From Peptococcaceae bacterium BRH_c23 (lineage in GTDB: Bacteria > Bacillota_B > Desulfitobacteriia > Desulfitobacteriales > Desulfitobacteriaceae): 10,900 nt of DNA. Location: positions 1 through 10,900 of the forward strand of contig LADV01000305.1 in assembly GCA_000961805.1 (NCBI GenBank), written 5' to 3'. Shown here in pieces: positions 6,088 to 10,900 of this stretch; position 1 is the first letter of the stretch, and each line of letters opens with the position of its first letter. The notes below the pieces were generated by a model. The model was not told the origin of the DNA. It did no database searches and saw only the letters and a program-made list of their open reading frames with translations. The translations under genes and the position numbers were made by a program.

Positions 6088-6984
6088 TCATCGCATGTCC
6101 CTAAGATGGAGGTGTGTCTTGCTCTTAGCAGACTTAGTCCTATTTTGCATAACGGCAACTTCAATAATCGTAGCCAGATTACGCCCCGGGCGGACTGGAA
6201 CCGTGATCTCAGGAATAGGAATCCCTAGGATCTCTCGTGTTTTTGGCACATCAATTCCAATACGATCGTAAATTTTTTCTTCCTGCCATTCCTCCAAGTG
6301 AACAATAAACTGAATAACTTTTTCATCCCTTACGGAACTTGCTCCAAACAGAGTCGTCACATCCAGAATTCCTAAACCACGTAACTCAAGTAAATGCCGA
6401 ATTCGTGCCGGGGCGGTGCCTAGTAATCTCTCTTCATCAACCCGGCGAACCTTCACGACATCATCAGCAACCAGCAGATGCCCGTTTTTAATGAGTTCTA
6501 AAGCCGCCTCGCTTTTACCAATTCCACTTTCACCAGTAATCAAAACCCCCACTCCATACACATCGACTAACACCCCATGTGCGACCGTAATGGGAGCTAA
6601 CTGGTTAATGAGGTAACGAATTAAGAGATAAAAAAGTTGGGTGGCAGAGCGATGCGTGCTCAAAAGAGGAATCTTCCGTTCACTGGCTAATTCGATAAAC
6701 TCAAGCGGAAGCGCTAAATTCCGGGTAATAATTATACAAGGTACTTCTGCAATCATGACTTGGGCAATCTTTGAGCGACGTACCGAATCATCATACTGCT
6801 GGAGTAACCCTAATTCAGTCCGTCCGTAAACTTGTATGCGTTTAGGAGTCAAATGCTTTAAAAAGCCAGCTAATTCAGCACTCGGACGTTTTAGACTATA
6901 CTCCGTGATTTCCTTGTCTAACCCCACATGCCCTGCTAAAACCTCAAAATTAAATTCCTCAACTAACTGATTTACAGTAAGCAA
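6088..6984 (-). CDS. hprK: HPr kinase/phosphorylase
   Basis: HprK phosphorylates and dephosphorylates Ser46 of HPr in the cytoplasm, tying sugar-phosphate status to CcpA-dependent catabolite control in Gram-positive bacteria. From the TTG at 6984 the product is 298 residues, close to the usual 305-320. The N-terminal domain starts MLTVNQLVEEF, as in other HprKs. The catalytic domain has His136, the P-loop GESGIGKS (151-158), ADD (173-175), the family signature LELRGLGILDV (199-209) and VPVRPGRNLATIIEVA (262-277). I chose TTG 6984 because AAGAAGGGTG precedes it at good spacing and homologues begin there. The frame is open upstream to 7089, but that stretch is a REP-like hairpin. No ptsH, lgt or other usual neighbour is present. 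A small ORF follows seven bases after the stop. Confidence 0.95.
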   Translation of the reverse strand: MLTVNQLVEEFNFEVLAGHVGLDKEITEYSLKRPSAELAGFLKHLTPKRIQVYGRTELGLLQQYDDSVRRSKIAQVMIAEVPCIIITRNLALPLEFIELASERKIPLLSTHRSATQLFYLLIRYLINQLAPITVAHGVLVDVYGVGVLITGESGIGKSEAALELIKNGHLLVADDVVKVRRVDEERLLGTAPARIRHLLELRGLGILDVTTLFGASSVRDEKVIQFIVHLEEWQEEKIYDRIGIDVPKTREILGIPIPEITVPVRPGRNLATIIEVAVMQNRTKSAKSKTHLHLRDMR

Positions 6985-7023
6985 TTTGCACCCTTCTTTC
7001 TTAAGGGAGAAGGGGGAAAACAA

Positions 7024-7066
7024 GGGGTCAGGTCCCCTGTTTTGGTCAAAACGAGAGCCTGCCCCC
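7024..7066. repeat. REP-like imperfect hairpin in the hprK leader
   Basis: The outer arms GGGGtCAGG (7024-7032) and CCTGcCCCC (7058-7066) pair with one mismatch. The inner arms GTTTTG (7039-7044) and CAAAAC (7047-7052) pair perfectly around a GT loop, with an internal mismatch zone between. GC-rich outer stems of this layout are typical of REP elements mobilised by tyrosine-type (IS200-like, RAYT) transposases. No such transposase is in the window. It lies 40-82 bases before the hprK TTG start, so it would be part of the leader RNA if transcription begins further out. Confidence 0.5.
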
Positions 7067-7391
7067 CGATCCTCCCCTTTTTTTCCCAATTTTTCAAGTT
7101 TATTAAAGGGTTAATCTAAAATCAAAATTCCAATCTTGCTCCAATAGTTTTACCTTTCTCCTTGTTTCCTCATGACAAGATCTGAATTTGTTTAACTTTA
7201 ACCATTATTACTTCTAGTTTACTCACCGTATATCCTTCCGAACTTTTTAACAAAGGCTTAAAAGATTTACTGACCCTTAGTTCTCCACTTTTCTATCATA
7301 CCCGATTACTTTTGAAGCTATTTGAACGCAGGACGTAACTTCATACACCTTTTTAACTTGAGCTCTTATGACTAAAGGTTGGGCAAATATA

Positions 7392-7421
7392 TTTACAACT
7401 CTCCCTTGTTTCCGTTATTCT
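7392..7421 (+). promoter_or_regulatory. Candidate promoter of the UxaA-type operon
   Basis: TTTACA (7392-7397, five of six consensus) and TATTCT (7416-7421, four of six) are separated by 18 bases. Transcription would start near 7428 and give a leader of about 90 bases, which includes the inverted repeat next to the ribosome binding site. This is pattern matching only, in AT-rich sequence. Confidence 0.28.
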
Positions 7422-7476
7422 ATAAGAAGACCCATTTTCTCTTTGAACCATACCGATTATGTTTAATCACACAACC

Positions 7477-7501
7477 AATATCAGCATTAATCTTTGATAT
7501 T
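7477..7501 (+). promoter_or_regulatory. Inverted repeat abutting the ribosome binding site
   Basis: AATATCA (7477-7483) and TGATATT (7495-7501) are perfect inverted repeats separated by 11 bases. They end two bases before the AGGAGGTG ribosome binding site at 7504-7511. The site could be an operator for a local regulator, or an RNA hairpin that affects initiation. Seven-base arms in AT-rich DNA may also arise by chance. Confidence 0.3.
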
Positions 7502-7517
7502 TTAGGAGGTGCCTCCC

Positions 7518-7805
7518 TTGAAGAAGCAAGCGATTGTCATAAATCCCAAAGACAACGTAGCTACGGTTGTAGATGACTTCCCACCAAGTACGATTATCCA
7601 TTTTTTTGTAGGCCAATCGGAACGAACCGTCCAATTACTGCAAGACATACCTCTCGGCCATAAATTTGCCATTCAAGAAATAAAGGTCGGCGAAGAGATC
7701 CTCAAATATGCTGAAAGCATCGGATTGGCCACTACCTTAATTCAGCCTGGGCAACATGTCCATGTTCACAACATGGACACCCAACGCGGACGCAGAGACA
7801 AGTGA
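7518..7805 (+). CDS. UxaA-family dehydratase, small SAF-domain subunit
   Basis: This 95-residue protein corresponds to the N-terminal SAF domain of altronate/galactarate dehydratases. It shows the family features AIVINPKDNVATVV at the start, IPLGHKFAIQEIKVGEEILKY in the middle, and HVHVHNMDTQRGR near the end, the region matching the HVHN...RGR motif of UxaA/GarD. The TTG at 7518 is preceded by a perfect AGGAGGTG (7504-7511) at six bases. The in-frame GTG at 7509 lies inside that site and is rejected. The gene is followed after 48 bases by the large subunit, and the two halves together equal a full-length UxaA. Such splitting is known for several family members, including sulfolactate sulfo-lyase SuyA/SuyB, so the substrate is not fixed by domain content. 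Confidence 0.85.
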   Translation: MKKQAIVINPKDNVATVVDDFPPSTIIHFFVGQSERTVQLLQDIPLGHKFAIQEIKVGEEILKYAESIGLATTLIQPGQHVHVHNMDTQRGRRDK

Positions 7806-7853
7806 ACTAATTTATCTAAATAAAGGTATATGGACTACAGGAGGAATTACTAA

Positions 7854-9011
7854 ATGCAAATTCTTGGTTACCGTCGACCGGATGGAAAAGTGGGAATACG
7901 TAATCACATCTTAATTATCCCTACCTCCGTCTGTTCGAGCACCGTCGCTTCAAATATTGCCAGTCAAATTCCCGAAGCCATAGCCCTTCCTAATCAACAC
8001 GGTTGTTGCCAAATCGGTACAGACCACGAGCAAACAGTACGAACGTTAATCGGCTTTGGCAAGAATCCCAATGTGGCTGCAGTTCTGGTCGTCGGACTTG
8101 GTTGCGAAGGGATTCCCATCAGAGAAACGGCTGCAGAAATCGCAACCTCCGGCAAACCCGTCGAAGTAGTTATCATTCAAGAAATCGGCGGCACTTTAAA
8201 AACTGAAGCGGAAGGATTGCGAAAAGCAGCTGAATTAGTACGCCAAGTCTCCCATCTTCAACCCGAAAAAGTAGATCTTAGTGAACTGAGCCTGGCCATC
8301 GAGTGTGGAGGGTCTGACTTCACCTCCGGTCTAGCCTCCAACCCAGCCTCAGGTATTGCCGCAGATTTGTTAGTGGCTGCCGGGGGTAACGTCATGTTGT
8401 CCGAAACCACGGAATTCATCGGAGCAGAGCATGTCCTAGCTCGCCGTGCCAAATCAAAGGACGTAGCCGAGAAACTGTTTAAAATTGTGCATGACTGCGA
8501 AGAAAGAGCAAAGCTCTTAAACGTTGACATTCGTGATGGACAACCCACACCCGGCAACATTGCCGGGGGCATCAGCTCGATTGAGGAAAAATCCTTAGGA
8601 TGTATTTATAAAGCCGGGCACGCTCCCATTCAGGACGTTCTTAGGTATGGTGAAATCCCTCAAGGCAAAGGGCTTTACATCATGGATACCCCGGGGCAAG
8701 ATATCGATTCGATCACAGGTATGCTCGCTGGCGGCGCAACCGTCGTGATCTTTACGACGGGACGTGGAACACCCACCGGTTCCCCCATTGCGCCAGTGAT
8801 TAAGATAACCGCCAATGAGCGGACGTTCAAAATGATGGAAGATAACATGGATCTTGACGCATCTCCCATCATTTCGGGTGAAGAAACCATCGAGCAAGCC
8901 GGGCACCGTATTTTTGAGGAAATCATTGCCGTGGCAAATGGACGAAGAACCAAAGCGGAGAGCTTGGGATATCGAGAGTTCGGAATATATAAAATAGGAC
9001 CTACTTATTAA
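7854..9011 (+). CDS. UxaA-family dehydratase, large catalytic subunit
   Basis: This 385-residue protein is the catalytic part of the altronate/galactarate dehydratase family. These are iron-dependent enzymes that remove water (or sulfite, in SuyB) from hydroxy acids. Family landmarks are YRRPDGKVGIRNHILIIPTS (6-25), HGCC (49-52), GLGCEG (81-86), ECGGSDFTSGLASNPASG (150-167), ETTEFIGAEH (184-193), TPGNIAGGISSIEEKSLG (232-249) and FTTGRGTPTG (300-309). AGGAGG ends eight bases before the ATG, a strong site. With the small subunit it forms a two-gene operon closed by the terminator at 9045-9088. No sugar transporter, isomerase, aldolase or regulator accompanies it in the window, so altronate, galactarate, sulfolactate or another acid all remain possible. 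Confidence 0.88.
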   Translation: MQILGYRRPDGKVGIRNHILIIPTSVCSSTVASNIASQIPEAIALPNQHGCCQIGTDHEQTVRTLIGFGKNPNVAAVLVVGLGCEGIPIRETAAEIATSGKPVEVVIIQEIGGTLKTEAEGLRKAAELVRQVSHLQPEKVDLSELSLAIECGGSDFTSGLASNPASGIAADLLVAAGGNVMLSETTEFIGAEHVLARRAKSKDVAEKLFKIVHDCEERAKLLNVDIRDGQPTPGNIAGGISSIEEKSLGCIYKAGHAPIQDVLRYGEIPQGKGLYIMDTPGQDIDSITGMLAGGATVVIFTTGRGTPTGSPIAPVIKITANERTFKMMEDNMDLDASPIISGEETIEQAGHRIFEEIIAVANGRRTKAESLGYREFGIYKIGPTY

Positions 9012-9044
9012 GCCTGTTAAAACAATGTGACGTTTAACATTTAT

Positions 9045-9088
9045 AAGCTCCCCTGGAATGCCTATCTGCGTAGGCTTTAGGGGAGCTT
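9045..9088 (+). terminator. Terminator of the UxaA-type operon
   Basis: AAGCTCCCCT (9045-9054) pairs perfectly with AGGGGAGCTT (9079-9088). An inner GCCTA/TAGGC stem (9060-9064, 9071-9075) sits around a six-base loop. TTAGCTTTG follows, a modest T-rich tail. It begins 34 bases after the stop of the large subunit gene. Confidence 0.75.
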
Positions 9089-9216
9089 TAGCTTTGTCGA
9101 TCTACCGCATTTGTAAAAAAACGAAGAAATAGACCTAAAGATTTCGTCTCCATTCTCCGATATAAGAACTAAGCAATGTTAGTGATTAATTTTCAGATTC
9201 TTGGAGTGTGAATAAA

Positions 9217-9898
9217 GTGAACACATATGGAAGCGCCGTAGGAGATAACATATTAATAGTGGAAGATAAGCCTGAAAATTTACTGATCTTAAAGGGCTAT
9301 CTTAATACTATTGACTGCAACATAATAAGGGCGAAATCCGTTAAGGAAGGCTTAGATTACCTACGAAACTATGAGTTCGCACTCTTAATCCTTGATATGA
9401 AAATGTTGGAAATAGACAACTTAACTACCTCTGATATCCCCAAAATTTATATTGTGAGCAACAGCCTCGATCAAGGATTTTTATATATCGACAAAAAGAA
9501 TTGCTTAAAAAGCAAGCACAATTGCTAATTTCGTAGCTCGTTATGGTGGCGAGGAATTTACCGCAGTTTTACCTAATACTGATAAAAAAGGTGCTTTTCA
9601 TATTGCCGAGCGGATGAGAAAATGCATTAAGAAGTTAGCTATCAAGCACCCTACGTCTCGTGTAGCTGACTGCGTCACGATTAGTTTAGGTGTCGCTGAG
9701 TTAATCCCCCAAGCCTCTGATTCGATTGCAGATTTTATTAATAATGCCGATAATGCCCTCTATATGGCTAAACAACTCGGACGAAATAAAGTCCATATGG
9801 CAAATTTAAGTAGAATCGAAACTAATCTACAGCCCCCTCGAAAGAACATCATATATAGGTCATATAGAGAAACTATTGCAGAATTATGGTTTTCTTAA
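9217..9898 (+). pseudogene. Decayed receiver-GGDEF (response regulator/diguanylate cyclase) gene
   Basis: The first part (GTG at 9217, or GTG 9208) encodes a receiver-like start: NILIVEDKPENLLILKGYL, then FALLILDMKM with the expected phospho-acceptor Asp. Similarity fades after about residue 70 and the frame stops at 9526-9528. In the +1 frame, open from 9509 to TAA 9896-9898, lies the C-terminal half of a GGDEF domain: NFVARYGGEEF, VLPNT, then TISLGVAE and NADNALYMAKQLGRNKV. The N-terminal half of the GGDEF domain (the DxLTGLxNR region), the end of the receiver and the RxxD inhibitory site are missing. A PleD-like c-di-GMP synthase therefore appears to have suffered an internal deletion and a frameshift. 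An independent start within the GGDEF part (ATG 9614) lies after the GGEEF motif and could not give an active enzyme. Confidence 0.8.
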
Positions 9899-9909
9899 TT
9901 ACGCAGAAA

Positions 9910-9939
9910 CTGTCTATCCTAACCTTCAAGGTGTATAAT
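9910..9939 (+). promoter_or_regulatory. Promoter of the selenoprotein gene
   Basis: A perfect -10 TATAAT is at 9934-9939. A weak -35 (CTGTCT, 9910-9915, three of six) lies 18 bases upstream. Transcription would begin near 9946, leaving a leader of about 28 bases before the ATG at 9974. It lies just outside the GGDEF remnant, so the gene has its own promoter. Confidence 0.5.
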
Positions 9940-9973
9940 GATGTTATCAGTGGGGTTATTGAAGGAGGTCACT

Positions 9974-10288
9974 ATGTTTAGTGTTGATAAAGAAGCTGTA
10001 CAATATATTAAGTCGAAATCAGGCTCTTTGGTAATTGACTTGAAGCTAAATCCAGCCGCAGGCGGATGATGCCCTGCCCCGAACGTAACAGGTCGTTACG
10101 TACCGAAACTCTCTATCAGAGAACCCCAGGCTAACGAACAACTCCAATATAATGTTTTTGAGCAAGATGGAATCAAAATTTACTATTCTTCAAAGCTTAA
10201 AGTTAGATATGGCTTAACAGCAATTAGAATTAAACTCAAGAAACTATTGTTTTTTAAATGGTTGGAATTAGAAGGGGCAGCAGTGTAG
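9974..10288 (+). CDS. Selenoprotein with UGA-encoded Sec in a GG-U-C motif
   Basis: From ATG 9974, with AAGGAGGT at 9962-9969, the frame runs 31 codons to a TGA (10067-10069). It then continues in the same frame for 72 more codons to TAG 10286-10288, giving 104 residues if TGA is selenocysteine. The residues around it read NPAAGG-U-CPAPNVTG, so Sec32 is next to Cys33, a redox-type pair. The second half stays protein-like: YNVFEQDGIKIYYSSKLKV, then IKLKKLLFFKWLELEGA. A SECIS-like hairpin lies 13 bases after the TGA. I believe this matches the small 'CC/Se motif' family, whose Cys homologues have CC at this place; that is recall, not a search result. The fold recalls HesB/IscA-like small proteins, and the function is unknown. 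It has its own promoter and terminator. Alternative: a nonsense-mutated CC protein. Confidence 0.82.
10083..10101 (+). promoter_or_regulatory. Bacterial SECIS-like hairpin
   Basis: ACGTAAC (10083-10089) pairs perfectly with GTTACGT (10095-10101) around the loop AGGTC (10090-10094). The loop starts 20 bases after the TGA. Bacterial SECIS elements sit within the coding region just after UGA, with a short stem and a loop containing conserved guanines bound by SelB. The E. coli fdhF element has a closely similar AGGUC loop. Position, loop and perfect stem all agree. Confidence 0.78.
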
Positions 10289-10303
10289 TGGATAGATTAG
10301 TGT

Positions 10304-10350
10304 AAAGAAGCAGGGAATGATTCCGAATGAAATCGTTCCCTGCTTCTTTT
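10304..10350 (+). terminator. Intrinsic terminator of the selenoprotein gene
   Basis: AAAGAAGCAGGGAA (10304-10317) pairs perfectly over 14 bases with TTCCCTGCTTCTTT (10336-10349). GATT/AATC can extend the stem inside. The right arm ends in a run of T, with the tail TTCTTTT. It starts 15 bases after the TAG at 10288, which independently supports 10288 as the end of the gene. Confidence 0.85.
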
Positions 10351-10466
10351 AGGTGGAGTTCTGCTTCCCTATTTACGAAATATTTTGTCAGTTTATCGGA
10401 GGCCGTGCACTTCTCAATTTCGTCCAGACATATTATGGTATAAATTGGTTAAAAGGGGTGCTTAAC

Positions 10467-10619
10467 ATGCATATGATGTTCCACACTGTAAAACCAGGGG
10501 ATACCCTTTGGAAAATAGCTCACCATCACCACACTTCCATTCATCACTTACTTCACATTAATCCTTGGATAAAGAATCCTGATCTGATTTTCATCGGTCG
10601 GAAAATCAAAGTTCATTAA
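10467..10619 (+). CDS. Single-LysM-domain mini-protein
   Basis: The product is 50 residues and consists almost wholly of one LysM domain, which binds N-acetylglucosamine-containing glycans such as peptidoglycan. The landmarks are HTVKPGDTLWKIA (6-18), LLHINPWIKNPDLIFIG (28-44) and KIKVH at the end. AAAAGGGG (10451-10458) precedes the ATG at 10467 by eight bases. The frame is open upstream to 10353, but that extension lacks a ribosome binding site and looks unlike the domain. There is no signal peptide, so it may act inside the mother cell or forespore, as small LysM spore coat proteins do, rather than in the vegetative wall. The run IAHHHHTSIHHLLH is unusually rich in histidine. No catalytic domain is fused. 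Confidence 0.85.
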   Translation: MHMMFHTVKPGDTLWKIAHHHHTSIHHLLHINPWIKNPDLIFIGRKIKVH

Positions 10620-10650
10620 AAATTATCTCTATTTGATAATTCGAACAAAC

Positions 10651-10688
10651 TGGAATATTCCAGAGGATGTCTCAAAGGGGCATCCTCT
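10651..10688 (+). terminator. Terminator-like hairpin after the LysM gene, with adjoining palindrome
   Basis: AGAGGATG (10662-10669) pairs perfectly with CATCCTCT (10681-10688) around an 11-base loop, followed by TCTCGTT. Directly upstream and sharing one base is the perfect 12-base palindrome TGGAATATTCCA (10651-10662). A second small inverted repeat (AATTATC/GATAATT, 10621-10641) follows the LysM stop. The hairpin could serve the LysM gene on the plus strand and the partial gene on the minus strand. Confidence 0.5.
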
Positions 10689-10800
10689 TCTCGTTAGGCA
10701 GACTACAGGCGTTATTAAATAAAGTCCTGCTGTTCTCCTCACCTGAACAATAAACATTGCTTGCGGCCGCCGTACTAAAGATTTCTCAAATTCACCTTCC

Positions 10801-10899
10801 TTACTGTTCCCGCTCCTCTTCCGGGATCCCAAGAAGGATGAGCGCCTGGATGTAGGCCAAATTCGTCACCAGTGACGAATTTGGATTGCCGTCACTGTC
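10801..10899 (-). CDS. Possible 3' end of a minus-strand gene
   Basis: On the minus strand a frame is open from the window edge to TAA at 10803-10801, giving 32 residues that end LAYIQALILLGIPEEEREQ. The hydrophobic-then-acidic end looks like a genuine protein C-terminus rather than random translation. I do not recognise the family. About 110 bases downstream lies the hairpin at 10662-10688, which could terminate it. A caution is that a perfect 13-base inverted repeat (10857-10884) falls inside the frame, which is more usual for intergenic DNA. Confidence 0.4.
   Translation of the reverse strand, partial: DSDGNPNSSLVTNLAYIQALILLGIPEEEREQ
10857..10884. repeat. Perfect 13-base inverted repeat near the window edge
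   Basis: CCAAATTCGTCAC (10857-10869) and GTGACGAATTTGG (10872-10884) are perfect inverted repeats around a two-base CA centre. No T-tract follows on either strand, so a terminator is unlikely. It could be an operator-like dyad, a dispersed palindrome, or a chance structure within the minus-strand coding frame. Confidence 0.5.
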
Positions 10900-10900
10900 G

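Larger units (their letters stand above)
7090..7517. other. Gap between divergent hprK and UxaA-type genes
   Basis: About 430 AT-rich bases hold the control regions of two divergent transcription units. I see no gene. On the plus side there is one promoter candidate (7392-7421) and an inverted repeat by the ribosome binding site (7477-7501). On the minus side no convincing -35/-10 pair for hprK was found. No T-box, cre-like palindrome or riboswitch core was recognised. Confidence 0.4.

Noticed and set aside
6088..7089. hprK starting at the upstream end of its open frame (7089)
   Set aside because: The extension covers a GC-rich hairpin and lacks homology; TTG 6984 has a good ribosome binding site and the expected N-terminus.
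7379..7576. 65-codon plus-strand frame upstream of the small dehydratase subunit
   Set aside because: It has no ribosome binding site, translates as intergenic AT-rich sequence, and overlaps the real gene in another frame.
7518..9011. Naming the dehydratase pair suyA/suyB or uxaA
   Set aside because: Domain content alone does not separate altronate, galactarate and sulfolactate enzymes, and no pathway genes are near.
9974..10069. Reading the TGA at 10067 as a true stop, giving a 31-residue peptide
   Set aside because: The same frame stays open and protein-like for 72 more codons to a stop followed by a perfect terminator, and a SECIS-like hairpin sits in the right place.
10629..10832. 67-codon minus-strand frame (MGSRKRSGNS...)
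   Set aside because: It has an odd composition, crosses the terminator-like hairpin at 10662-10688, and overlaps the more credible frame ending at 10801.
1..10900. CRISPR array or tRNA genes
   Set aside because: No regularly spaced direct repeats and no tRNA-like cloverleaf sequence were seen on either strand.

Overview
The window looks like chromosomal DNA of a spore-forming, anaerobic Gram-positive of the Clostridia, probably Peptococcaceae (Desulfosporosinus or Desulfitobacterium type). That is inferred from family content only: a LutB/LutC lactate module, an AarF/UbiB kinase beside a phasin-like protein, HPr kinase/phosphorylase, an NlpC/P60 wall hydrolase, a LysM mini-protein and an apparent selenoprotein. 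AGGAGG-type ribosome binding sites and TTG/GTG starts fit this too. No rRNA, tRNA or CRISPR array was seen.

Layout. 1-2260 (+): the end of an unidentified gene, then lutB and lutC, with a 4-base stop/start overlap at the first junction. 2273-4448 (-): a phasin-like gene followed by an ubiB/aarF gene, separated by a 110-base palindromic element. 4490-5832: a secreted NlpC/P60 hydrolase lying between two inverted copies of one intergenic repeat. 5849-5885: a strong hairpin shared by convergent genes. 5889-6984 (-): hprK and a small cysteine-rich ORF 7 bases behind it; a REP-like hairpin lies in the hprK leader. 7518-9011 (+): a two-subunit UxaA-family sugar-acid dehydratase, closed by a terminator. 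9217-9898 (+): a decayed receiver-GGDEF gene. 9974-10288 (+): a 104-residue gene read through an in-frame TGA that is followed by a SECIS-like hairpin. 10467-10619 (+): a single-LysM mini-protein. 10801 to the window end (-): the possible 3' end of another gene.

How the genes may fit together. LutB and LutC belong to lactate oxidation. UbiB probably supports quinone metabolism. HprK links carbon status to catabolite control. The UxaA pair probably dehydrates a sugar acid whose identity cannot be read here. The wall-associated proteins are the NlpC/P60 and LysM products.

The most notable item is the selenoprotein gene at 9974-10288, which conventional ORF calling misses because TGA splits it. 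Next is the inverted repeat pair around the NlpC/P60 gene. At least three unrelated families of intergenic palindromes occur in these 10.9 kb.
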